A stretch of DNA of 5,997 bases from Candidatus Kapaibacterium sp. (GTDB lineage: Bacteria; Bacteroidota; Ignavibacteria; Kapaibacteriales; HRBIN21): assembly GCA_025055465.1 (NCBI GenBank), contig JANWXA010000127.1:1-5997 (forward strand), written 5' to 3'. Shown in pieces: positions 1-5,997 of the stretch. Below the pieces are notes generated by a model. That model was given only the letters and a program-made list of their open reading frames with translations, searched no databases and had not been told where the DNA came from. The number at the start of each line of letters is the position of its first letter. Positions within the stretch are counted from its first letter, which is position 1. Both the position numbers and the translations under genes were made by a program.

Positions 1-717
1 CCCGAGCCCTGACAGTCCTGTAAACGTCTGAGGCTCTGCGCCACAGGCAACACCCAAGCGCTGGATCTCTGCCAGACCACGGGTCAGCAGTGCCGCTTTT
101 GCATTATCGCCCAATCCTAATCCATCAACAATGCCTGCGGCCACGGCGATAATGTTTTTGAGCGCTCCTCCTAATTCCACCCCTACGGTGTCGTGGGAGG
201 TATAGACGCGGAATCTCGGGCCGTTAAACACACGCTGCACCTGCCGTGCAAGGTCTGCTGAATAGGAAGCCGCGACAACTGCTGTGGGCAGGGCCTGAGC
301 AACTTCCTCGGCGTGGCTGGGGCCGCTCAGCACCGCATACTGCTCGGGTTCAATCCCTGCGACATCTTGCAGGAGCTGGGAGATCCGCAACAACGTCCCC
401 TGCTCAATCCCCTTGGCAACATTGACGATGGGAACGGGGAAGGAGAAGTTGTGCTCCTGAAGTGTCTGGCGAATGTACTGCGTCGGAATCGCAAGAATGA
501 TGAGGTCAGCAGAGCGGGTAACGGCTGGGTCAGTCGTTGCATGTAAGCCATCTGGGAGACGAGCGTAAGAAGGGAAGCGCGGGTTGTGCCGCTCGACTTC
601 GATGGAGCGAGCCAGCTCACAGGAGCGCACCCACAGAAGGACCTGATGCCCCTGTTGGGTCAACCAAATGCCCAGAGCCGTGCCCCAACTGCCTGCCCCA
701 AGGATGACAATCCTCAT
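1..717 (-). CDS. gpsA: NAD(P)-dependent glycerol-3-phosphate dehydrogenase, C-terminus cut off by the window edge
   Basis: This cytoplasmic enzyme reduces dihydroxyacetone phosphate to sn-glycerol-3-phosphate, the backbone of membrane phospholipids. The ATG at 717 opens 239 codons that run off the left edge. The usual length is about 330 residues, so roughly the last 90 are missing. The N-terminal Rossmann fold shows as MRIVILGAGSWGTALGIWL at residues 1-19, with the GAGSWG dinucleotide-binding loop at 7-12. Family motifs follow in order: NVAKGIE (99-105), SGPSHAEEV (131-139), GGALKNIIAVAAG (183-195) and GLGDNAKAALLTRGLAEI (200-217). Lysines 102 and 188 fall where the family has its conserved catalytic-site lysines. 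The start shares one base with the plsY stop (TGATG), which indicates translational coupling and a shared transcript. No lesion is visible in the part present. Identification is secure. Confidence 0.96.
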   Translation of the reverse strand, partial: MRIVILGAGSWGTALGIWLTQQGHQVLLWVRSCELARSIEVERHNPRFPSYARLPDGLHATTDPAVTRSADLIILAIPTQYIRQTLQEHNFSFPVPIVNVAKGIEQGTLLRISQLLQDVAGIEPEQYAVLSGPSHAEEVAQALPTAVVAASYSADLARQVQRVFNGPRFRVYTSHDTVGVELGGALKNIIAVAAGIVDGLGLGDNAKAALLTRGLAEIQRLGVACGAEPQTFTGLSGLG

Positions 718-1400
718 CACTGTACCCCCCGGCGCACTTGCTGCCGCAGGCGCCCGAGCAACCAGACGCTATGAAAACGATGCTCCGTGCCCTTGAGCAG
801 CCGGATGATGTTGTCTCGGTGACGTATGATGACGAGGAGGGCAATTAGAGTTGTTCCCCAGAACAAAGGTGATGCTGCTGCCGGTACCCACCCCAGACGG
901 ATTGCAATGGCAAGCGGGACGAGCACTGCGGCGGTCAGAGAACCCAGTGATACGTAGCCCGACATCAAGAGCGCGAGTGCAAAGCCACCCAATCCAAGCA
1001 GCAGCTCTACCGGTGCCAGGACGGCCAGGACTCCCGCTGCAGTATTGACGCCTTTTCCTCCCCGGAAACCCGTCCAGATGGGCCAACAGTGGCCTGTCAC
1101 TGCTGCAACGCCCGCTGCTATGCGGACATGTGTTATCTCCCATCCCCCTGCTCCGGTCGGTGCCAGAAGTGCTGGAATAAGTGTCACGGCCATCACCCCT
1201 TTGAGGATGTCCACGACCTGGACAATCAATCCCCATTGCCACCCTAAGGTCCGCAGTACGTTTGTACTGCCGATGTTGCCGCTACCGTGCTTCCGGATGT
1301 CCACGCCGAACAGGAGTCGCCCCACCAGGAGACCCGTTGGGAAACCGCCAATAGCGTAGGCGACCGCACTGATAGCCAGTACTCCTGCGATGTTTTCCAT
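717..1400 (-). CDS. plsY: Acyl-phosphate:glycerol-3-phosphate acyltransferase (integral membrane)
   Basis: PlsY moves an acyl group from acyl-phosphate (made by PlsX) to the sn-1 position of glycerol-3-phosphate, giving lysophosphatidic acid, the first committed step of phospholipid synthesis in most bacteria. From ATG 1400 the protein has 227 residues, slightly longer than the usual ~200. The PlsY signatures are present in order: GGFPTGLLVG (18-27), HGSGNIGSTNVLRTLG (38-53), GHCWPIWTGFRGGKGVNTAAG split as GHCWP (103-107) and GFRGGKGVNTAAG (111-123), and HRDNIIRLLKGTEHRF (194-209). Hydrophobic stretches near 5-30, 55-80, 92-103, 124-150 and 153-192 fit the usual five-helix membrane protein. 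A TTG at 1415 would add five residues, but ATG 1400 places the first helix normally. Neither start has a clear Shine-Dalgarno sequence. The next gene, gpsA, overlaps by one base and supplies its substrate. Confidence 0.95.
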   Translation of the reverse strand: MENIAGVLAISAVAYAIGGFPTGLLVGRLLFGVDIRKHGSGNIGSTNVLRTLGWQWGLIVQVVDILKGVMAVTLIPALLAPTGAGGWEITHVRIAAGVAAVTGHCWPIWTGFRGGKGVNTAAGVLAVLAPVELLLGLGGFALALLMSGYVSLGSLTAAVLVPLAIAIRLGWVPAAASPLFWGTTLIALLVIIRHRDNIIRLLKGTEHRFHSVWLLGRLRQQVRRGVQ

Positions 1401-1428
1401 CACCGTCAGGACCAAAGGTGCATCAAAC

Positions 1429-1436
1429 CAAAATTA
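1429..1436 (-). promoter_or_regulatory. Possible Bacteroidetes-type -7 promoter element upstream of plsY-gpsA
   Basis: On the minus strand this reads TAATTTTG, an exact match to the TAnnTTTG -7 consensus of Bacteroidetes primary promoters, ending 28 bases before the plsY ATG. No TTTG or TTG -33 element is visible at the usual distance. A six-fixed-base match in a spacer of this size is expected by chance in roughly one case in twenty. This is therefore only a candidate, resting on the inferred lineage. Confidence 0.2.
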
Positions 1437-1506
1437 GGGAAAACCGTGCCCGCATTCAGCCTCCCGAGAGCTGTAGCGCTGGACCTTGCGGACCCCCTTC
1501 CGATGC

Positions 1507-1555
1507 AGGGAATCCCCGATGGTGGGCGTAGCTGCTGCTGCCGGTCGGATTCCCT
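1507..1555. repeat. Imperfect inverted repeat (11-bp stem) in the methyltransferase-plsY spacer
   Basis: AGGGAATCCCCGA at 1507-1519 pairs with TCGGATTCCCT at 1545-1555. This gives seven pairs, a two-base bulge (1514-1515) and four more pairs, around a 25-base loop that contains GCTGCTGCTG (1531-1540). No T-tract follows on either strand, so it is not a standard intrinsic terminator. It lies downstream of the methyltransferase stop (1622) and upstream of plsY (1400). It could be a 3'-end structure, a 5'-leader structure of the plsY-gpsA transcript or a protein-binding site. Another repeat, GGACC-ttgc-GGACC, lies just beside it near 1491-1504. Confidence 0.4.
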
Positions 1556-1621
1556 CACGGTGGACAGAATGCCCTGCAAAGTTTGCACACGGGCTCGACG
1601 AGCGCAGTGTAAGCGGGAACG

Positions 1622-2533
1622 TCACTCACTCCAGGAGCGCAATGGATGGCGGCGGACTGGAGTTGCGTGGGGCGGTCGGTAGGGGCTGGGGTCGAAGTTT
1701 ATCCACTCAACGTCGGGGATATGCGCGAAACGTTGGGCCATTATCGCCAGTGCATTGGGGTTGTTGTCAACGAGGATAAACCGGCGGCCCAGCTCCCACG
1801 CAGCGATCCCCGTTGTACCGCTCCCCGCGAAGAAGTCAAGCACTAAGTCACCGGGGCGTGAAGATGCTTGGATGATACGCCGGAGTATGCCCAGCGGCTT
1901 CTGGGTGGGGTATCCTGTCTTTTCATGGCTGTTCGTCGGCACGATTGTATGCCACCAAACATCGGTGGGAAGTTTACCACGGGAAGCCTTCCGCGGGCCA
2001 ACCAGGGTAGGGGCCATGTAGGGGATGCGCTCGACGGCATCAGCATCGAAAAAGTATCGCTCGGGGTCCTTGGCGTAAAAGAAGATGGTGTCATGTTTCG
2101 CAGGCCACCGTCGCCGGGACCGACCGCCGTAATCGTACGCCCAAATGATTTCGTTGATGAACGCCGTACGGCCAAAGATGCGGTCAAGCATGATCTTGAC
2201 ATAGTGCGCCTCGCGGTAATCAATGTGCAAGTAGAGGGAGCCGTGCGGGGCCAAAATCCGGTGCGCTTCTTCCAAGCGCGGTTGGAGGAAGGCAAGATAG
2301 TTGTCGAATGCGTCCTCGTATGCCAAGCTCCCAAGTACCGTCGTCCGGTAGCGCCGGCCAGCGAAACCGACGCGATCACCGTTGGGATCGGACTCAGCGC
2401 GAAGCCGCCGACGCCACTGTTTCCCGCCAGTGTTGAACGGGGGGTCAATGTAGATCAGGTCTATGCTTCCGCCTTCAATTGAGCGAAGTACATCCAGATT
2501 GTCGGCAAAGATGATCTGCCCACGCCAAGACAT
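1622..2533 (-). CDS. Beta-class DNA N6-adenine/N4-cytosine methyltransferase, apparently solitary
   Basis: This 303-residue enzyme should transfer a methyl group from S-adenosylmethionine to the exocyclic amine of adenine (N6) or cytosine (N4) in a specific DNA site. The catalytic motif DPPF (30-33, within IDLIYIDPPFNTGG) comes first. A region with the probable target-recognition part follows (about 120-205), then TQKP (210-213) and the SAM-binding motif DFFAGSGTTG (233-242) with VDNNP at 255-259. The order catalytic motif, recognition region, SAM motif defines the beta class, and the family is N6_N4_Mtase. The ATG at 2533 is preceded by no strong ribosome site; GATAAT (2545-2550, minus strand) could be a -10 element but has no matching -35. 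The C-terminal tail after 283 is basic and proline-rich. No restriction endonuclease or type III res gene is adjacent, so it may be an orphan regulatory or phage-derived enzyme. The target sequence cannot be told from the protein. Confidence 0.92.
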   Translation of the reverse strand: MSWRGQIIFADNLDVLRSIEGGSIDLIYIDPPFNTGGKQWRRRLRAESDPNGDRVGFAGRRYRTTVLGSLAYEDAFDNYLAFLQPRLEEAHRILAPHGSLYLHIDYREAHYVKIMLDRIFGRTAFINEIIWAYDYGGRSRRRWPAKHDTIFFYAKDPERYFFDADAVERIPYMAPTLVGPRKASRGKLPTDVWWHTIVPTNSHEKTGYPTQKPLGILRRIIQASSRPGDLVLDFFAGSGTTGIAAWELGRRFILVDNNPNALAIMAQRFAHIPDVEWINFDPSPYRPPHATPVRRHPLRSWSE

Positions 2534-2963
2534 GTCTTTGCCCCATTATCCCAACTGATCCATCAGCGTTGGTAGCACCGCTGCATGCGAAACTCCAAGC
2601 GGGCTGCTCAAAACAAGTGGCGCTTCCAAGGACATCTTGCTGTTCAATCGTACCTTGACGCTAAGGCTCTCCACGCAAGTTACTGAAGCAACGGGAATCG
2701 CCGCAGCCGTGTACACAGGGCGAGACGTGAATTGCATCCCGTGGCTAACGCGACAGTAGCTCCCGAAAGGCTCTATGGCACGCAGTCCGTGTCTGAAGGT
2801 CAGGCGATTCGATAGCGTAGATCCATTGTTCCCTGCCTGAACACAGGGCATTTCCACTGCCCGAGGACAGTGCACCCAACTCCTGGGTAGCTCGGCCGGT
2901 CCACAATGCAAGTGGGCAAGGCACGTTTTCATGGTTCAGTCTCAATAGCCTGTGGGCCCAGCT
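2534..2963. other. Divergent intergenic region without a convincing gene
   Basis: This gap separates the divergently oriented methyltransferase (minus) and secreted protein (plus), so it should hold both promoters. I see no convincing paired -10/-35 or -33/-7 elements. A minus-strand open frame covers 2546-2932 (128 codons). Most of its translation looks non-coding. Only the last 40 or so residues (VESLSVKV ... APLVLSSPLGVS) look protein-like, with a faint resemblance to the N-terminus of FMN-dependent dihydroorotate-dehydrogenase-type proteins. I do not call it a gene. A run of small hairpins lies at 2831-2917. No tRNA was found. Confidence 0.55.
2831..2917. repeat. Cluster of consecutive short inverted repeats
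   Basis: Five short stems follow one another: CCCTG/CAGGG (2831-2835 with 2844-2848), GGGCA/TGCCC (2846-2850 with 2858-2862), CACTG/CAGTG (2856-2860 with 2868-2872), ACCCA/TGGGT (2874-2878 with 2884-2888) and GTCCAC/GTGGGC (2899-2904 with 2912-2917, one G-T pair). The second overlaps both the first and third, so two alternative folds exist. Single stems of this size are common by chance; five in 87 bases is denser than expected. No terminator-like T-tract follows. Confidence 0.3.
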
Positions 2964-4856
2964 ATGTCAGCAGTAGCGGGGACCGTTCGGGGTCGGGTGA
3001 TTGTCTGGATGGCTCTATGGTGGTGTGGGGTTTTCCTCTGGGGGCCGCATCTCATCGGGCAGGGGTGGCTTGCAAGAGTGCCCTATGAGGTGCTACATTC
3101 CAGTACTACGACGGAGCGGAACTCTCCGTACTGGTGCTACGCATCCAGTACGCACGACACAAGCGAATCGTATCACTGCACGCCGGTGGTCTACGGCATC
3201 CAAATCCGTACGGGGGCAGGGTATAACGGATACGACTGTGTCGCGACCCCTGCCTGTAGCGCGTCCGCGTTCTGCCAGTTGCCGGTACACGAACGGTATG
3301 CGATGCTTGTGGGACATGCGAGAGACTGCCGGGGCTATGCTCGCACTGTTGTCGGGGTTTCCCTGTCAGCATTAGCGGCTCTCGATCGCTCGAATTCCTG
3401 CTACTATCCCGATGCGTACCTAACATTCCAGGAGCTGGACGCTACCTGCTCGATTCCGGGATGCCGCCTGGGGTCGGCCAGATACGCATGGGGAGGAACC
3501 TGTGGCGATTCAGTCACCATTATGAGGTTGACAGACTCGGCGACGCGGGACACAGTGGCGCGCCTTCTTGTCCAGAAGGCAAGGCGCCATGGTGATTACC
3601 TTGCTCTCGACAACGTACCGCACCCCTCCAGCGGCTGGATGCCCTTTCTGGCCCCGTCCGAGCTGGGGCAACGACGTCTCCGCGACTCGATCTGGAATGG
3701 CCTCATCGTCCCCTACTTGGAGCGCATCAAAATCCATGGGGAACGTGAGGGGGTTCCCGTGTTCATCAATCTTGGCGGCTCTCTGATTTCATGGACCGAT
3801 CCAGAGGCGCCAATCCCGTGGCACGCCATTGATGGGATTGCCAGCGAGTTGCCCCTCTCGAACTGCCATGCCCCTGCTTACCACCGCTATGCCCATCCCT
3901 CATACCTGCGGCAAGCCCTCGTCGGCTTGCGCCGTGCACTCGAGCGGGGGAAATTGGTGCTCCTGTGGAACTACGAGAAATCGCATTACGGCGGGCGCGG
4001 TCCCAGGGGCTACGAGTATGCAGATTCCCTGCGGCGAATGTACGACCTGGTGGCCTCAACAATCTTGCTTGTTCGCGACTCCGGACAGCACGCTGCCGTC
4101 TATGTCGCATACTGGCCCTATCTGAACCTGCGGTGGAACCCGCAGGACCCATCCTCCCCGACCATTGGCGATAGCATATTCCGCTTTATCCGCTGGCCTT
4201 CGCGTCTGGGAACGCCTGTTGAAGGTCCGGACACGCTCGGTCTTGCACCGTGGCGCTATAAGCGATGCTTCCAGTACGGCACACTTGTGGTTGACTACGA
4301 GCGTGACAGTGTGGCCGTGCTGACCCATGTGCCCGACTTCCGCCACCAGCTCGTGCACGATACCCTTGTGCTCGTCCACACGACTGTTGCCTCGCCGGGT
4401 AACGGCGTCGAAAGCTACCTGTTCGATTTCGGCGACGGCTCTTCCTCCGGCTGGATTCCAGCACGCGAAACGGCCCCCATTACCCATGTGTACCGAGAAG
4501 CGGGGAGCTATCGTGTAACGCTCTCTACCCGGGACAGTCTTGGCTGCCTTCGGAACATCTCGCGCGTGGTCACTGTCACGGAGACTGGCGTAGAGATCCC
4601 CGTAGCGGACGCCCCACGCCTGGACATCGTCTCGCAGGGGCGAAAAACCGAACTCAGGGTCTCCTTTGCAAGTGCACATCGGGCAACACTGAAGCTTTAC
4701 CGATATGATGGGGCAGAGATAGCGCTGCTCTTCGACGGCGTTGCGCTGACAGGCCAGCAGACCTTTGCCTTGGAGGGGTATCCAGCGGGTGTTTACCTCC
4801 TCTGTCTGTCTTCGCCGCATGGCACGCGCTGTCGTAAGCTCGTTCTGCTCCCATAG
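2964..4856 (+). CDS. Secreted T9SS cargo: cysteine-rich, putative glycoside-hydrolase-like TIM barrel with PKD and sorting domains
   Basis: I read this as a 630-residue secreted or surface-attached protein. It begins with a signal peptide: arginines at 9 and 11 precede a hydrophobic core at about 12-27. Mature residues 58-180 hold ten cysteines, an even number that could form disulfides outside the cell. From about 110 to 440 the pattern of beta strands and acidic residues (ALDN at 214-217, FINLGG 267-272, DGIASE 290-295, LLWNYEKS 333-340, and WRYKRCFQYGTLVVDYERDSVAV near the end) resembles putative glycoside hydrolases of the GHL15 kind. D216, E295 and E338 are possible catalytic acids; this assignment is inference. 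A PKD domain follows, with FDFGDG at 486-491 and THVYREAGSYRVTL at 507-520. The last ~80 residues (TLKLYRYDGAEI ... YPAGVYLLCLS ... KLVLLP) have the layout of a T9SS type A sorting domain, which is removed during export. I chose ATG 2964; GTG 2952 would add four residues. Neither has a clear ribosome site. Substrate unknown. Confidence 0.88.
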   Translation: MSAVAGTVRGRVIVWMALWWCGVFLWGPHLIGQGWLARVPYEVLHSSTTTERNSPYWCYASSTHDTSESYHCTPVVYGIQIRTGAGYNGYDCVATPACSASAFCQLPVHERYAMLVGHARDCRGYARTVVGVSLSALAALDRSNSCYYPDAYLTFQELDATCSIPGCRLGSARYAWGGTCGDSVTIMRLTDSATRDTVARLLVQKARRHGDYLALDNVPHPSSGWMPFLAPSELGQRRLRDSIWNGLIVPYLERIKIHGEREGVPVFINLGGSLISWTDPEAPIPWHAIDGIASELPLSNCHAPAYHRYAHPSYLRQALVGLRRALERGKLVLLWNYEKSHYGGRGPRGYEYADSLRRMYDLVASTILLVRDSGQHAAVYVAYWPYLNLRWNPQDPSSPTIGDSIFRFIRWPSRLGTPVEGPDTLGLAPWRYKRCFQYGTLVVDYERDSVAVLTHVPDFRHQLVHDTLVLVHTTVASPGNGVESYLFDFGDGSSSGWIPARETAPITHVYREAGSYRVTLSTRDSLGCLRNISRVVTVTETGVEIPVADAPRLDIVSQGRKTELRVSFASAHRATLKLYRYDGAEIALLFDGVALTGQQTFALEGYPAGVYLLCLSSPHGTRCRKLVLLP

Positions 4857-5035
4857 ATGGCCAGTCCCGGAAGGGCTCCCGGCACCGCACCTCGTGGTTG
4901 TAGGCAGTAGCCCTCGGCCTATGCACCTTCTGACGGTGTTCCTACTGCTCTGCTGAGCGTGGTGTCTGCTCGAAGTGGACAGCGAGTTCTCGCGGTACAC
5001 CGGCAGAGCTGCTTCAGTTATCTTCCCGAAAGCCC
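4857..5035. other. Spacer after the T9SS protein, nothing recognised
   Basis: Directly after the TAG at 4854-4856 there is no hairpin with a T-tract and therefore no clear intrinsic terminator. Open frames here on both strands are short or are extensions of antisense frames from the preceding gene, with no recognisable protein motif. I see no RNA gene. Confidence 0.4.
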
Positions 5036-5850
5036 TCACCGAACGGTCCGGAGCTTGCCAATCCGGCTTATGATATGGCGCGCGTTGGAGTCAGTCAGGC
5101 GATGGTGTGTGCGTAGGAGAAGATGGTGCCTGTACAAGAACCAGAACGGATGTGTGGCGTCCCACCACCACAGCGTGGTCAGGCGGATAGGTATGGATGT
5201 GATTGCGGAAAAGGTAGCGGAGGAGCTCCAGAGGGTCCTGTACCAGGATGGAGAAGCCAATCAGGGTCCGATGAGCGTACGCCTGCGAAGGGAGGGGCAA
5301 CAGCAGCTCGGATGGGAGCTCCGATAGGTACAACTCGTTTATCAGGCGTCTCTCCGCTGCGTTACCTTCTCGAAGTCTATGGCATGGAGCACGTGTGTCC
5401 ACTCCTGGGGGAGCTTCAGAAGCCCTATGTTGCGAGGGTCCGCGGCAAACTCAGTGGGGTCTACGTATCCGGAAGCAAGCTTGTTGTACATGCGAGAGAC
5501 CAGGGCTGGTATCAAGGGAGTCGCTGGGTTCGCGTAGCAGTAAAAGTTTGCTGCCATCCTGTTTCTCAAGGCCGTGCCGTGGACAGGAGGCGAGTGGGGA
5601 GGACGGGGGACAACAGCTTCAGGCATAATGAGGGCTGCGTAAGGGCGACCAGCTCGGAGAAGGAACATATCGTAGCGTCGGTGAACTCCTCGTAATTGCA
5701 GCAGGGCAGGGTCGGGCATCGGTCGTCCACCACGAAGTAGCCGCGCTGCTGGAGCTACCCGACCGTAGTCAGGGGGAGACCCTCATCCACTCGGAGGTCG
5801 GGCGACGGGTCATAGCACACAAGGGATTCCCCGTGGTGAATACACAGGTT
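5036..5850 (-). pseudogene. Probable decayed or frameshifted protein gene of unknown function
   Basis: No intact long gene exists here, but consecutive minus-strand pieces in different frames look like coding sequence. Piece 1 (from 5850 leftward) reads ESLVCYDPSPDLRVDEGLP, is broken by a TAG at 5756-5758, and continues as GYFVVDDRCPTLPCCNYEEF and FTDATICSFSELVALTQPSL. Piece 2 (about 5690-5342) is shifted and includes RMAANFYCYANPATPLIPAL, SRMYNKLASGYVDPTEF and LLKLPQEWTHVLHAIDFEKV. Piece 3 (about 5370-5091) is shifted again and includes NELYLSELPSELLLPLPSQA and PLELLRYLFRNHIHTYP. A further shift could give the end at 5036 (DSNARHIISRIGKLRTVR). In piece 2 a hand count gives about two thirds G/C at third codon positions and about two fifths at second positions, as expected for coding in this genome. 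At its upstream end the frame meets a TGA inside the CRISPR repeat (5851-5853). I do not recognise the family. Assembly errors could mimic decay, and a non-coding explanation remains possible. Confidence 0.35.
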
Positions 5851-5997
5851 TCAATCCCACAGTGGTGCGATTTGAACAATCCCCTGATAATGCCAATCAG
5901 TGATATGCGACATGTTTCAATCCCACAGTGGTGCGATTTGAACTCACCGTCGTCCCCTTTTCACTCAACGCCATACCGCAGGTTTCAATCCCACAGT
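5848..5997 (-). CRISPR. CRISPR array, 30-bp repeats, distal (trailer) end, continuing beyond the window
   Basis: Two identical 30-bp repeats lie at 5848-5877 and 5914-5943, and the first 16 bases of a third at 5982-5997. Spacers are 36 bp (5878-5913) and 38 bp (5944-5981) and share no similarity. The plus-strand repeat begins GTTTCAATCCC and ends GATTTGAAC. On the minus strand it therefore ends in GGGATTGAAAC, and ATTGAAAC is the well-known 5' handle of crRNAs from type I-A/I-B and type III systems. This indicates leftward transcription, leader to the right outside the window, and 5848 as the oldest end. The sequence left of 5848 is not AT-rich and has no further degenerate repeat, in keeping with a trailer end. 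The middle of the repeat can form only a weak stem (CGCAC/GTGGG with one mismatch, loop CACT). No cas gene is present in this window, so the subtype cannot be assigned. Confidence 0.96.

Noticed and set aside
1406..1588. Short minus-strand open frame (60 codons) in the spacer upstream of plsY
   Set aside because: It covers the inverted repeat, has no recognisable motif and overlaps the plsY start. I also checked the spacer for the signal recognition particle RNA core and common riboswitch motifs and found none.
1868..2482. 204-codon open frame on the plus strand
   Set aside because: It is fully antisense to the methyltransferase, which has all its catalytic motifs. No domain is recognisable in the plus-strand translation.
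4857..4980. Intrinsic terminator after the T9SS protein
   Set aside because: Small GC-rich inverted segments exist, such as CCCGG elements near 4866-4882, but no stable stem followed by a T-run is present.
4056..5039. 327-codon open frame on the minus strand
   Set aside because: For most of its length it lies antisense to the well-supported T9SS protein, whose domains are clear. Its own translation is rich in Arg, Gly, Thr and Ser with no recognisable motif, as expected of an antisense frame in GC-rich DNA.
5123..5695. 190-codon plus-strand open frame before the CRISPR array
   Set aside because: Its first part is rich in Gly, Ala, Pro and Arg. The G/C-richest codon position is the first rather than the third, which points to the minus strand as the coding one. 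I kept the minus-strand decayed gene as the better reading, but not firmly.
5710..5764. tRNA-like element with acceptor-like arms GGTCGGG/CCCGACC and an inner GTAGC/GCTAC stem
   Set aside because: The span is only 55 bases, there is no T-loop consensus (GTTCRANYC) and no proper anticodon arm, so it is a chance inverted repeat or part of the decayed gene.
5761..5847. A degenerate earlier CRISPR repeat one period left of 5848
   Set aside because: No sequence resembling the repeat occurs at the expected distance. Only a short GGGATTCC is present at 5823-5830, which is not enough.

Overview
The window looks like chromosomal DNA from a fairly GC-rich member of the Bacteroidota/Chlorobiota group, possibly a Kapabacteria/Ignavibacteria/Chlorobi relative. 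The main evidence is the large plus-strand secreted protein, which ends in a type IX secretion (T9SS) type sorting domain after a PKD domain; T9SS is essentially confined to that group. Starts with little or no Shine-Dalgarno sequence also fit. The lineage is an inference from one protein plus composition, not from a marker gene.

Left part (1-2533, all minus strand). gpsA runs off the left edge and lacks its C-terminus. It is preceded by plsY with a one-base TGATG overlap, so the two form a compact phospholipid-precursor unit: GpsA makes sn-glycerol-3-phosphate and PlsY acylates it. A ~220-bp spacer with a strong imperfect inverted repeat separates plsY from an apparently solitary beta-class N4/N6 DNA methyltransferase.

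Middle part (2534-4856). About 430 bp without a convincing gene lies between the divergently oriented methyltransferase and a 630-residue plus-strand protein. That gap holds a chain of small hairpins and a doubtful dehydrogenase-like peptide remnant. The 630-residue protein has a signal peptide, a cysteine-rich N-terminal part, a TIM-barrel-like region resembling putative glycoside hydrolases, a PKD domain and a T9SS sorting domain.

Right part (4857-5997). About 1 kb has no intact gene. On the minus strand several protein-like pieces in different frames suggest one decayed or frameshifted gene of unknown identity, which stops at the boundary of a CRISPR array. The array starts at 5848 and runs off the right edge: two complete identical 30-bp repeats, the first 16 bases of a third, and spacers of 36 and 38 bp. 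The repeat carries the ATTGAAAC end on the minus strand, so the array is probably transcribed leftward, with its leader and any cas genes to the right of the window.

No complete new multi-gene system is visible. The items most worth following are the CRISPR array and its missing cas neighbours, the cysteine-rich T9SS cargo, the decayed gene beside the array, and the structured gap at 2831-2917.
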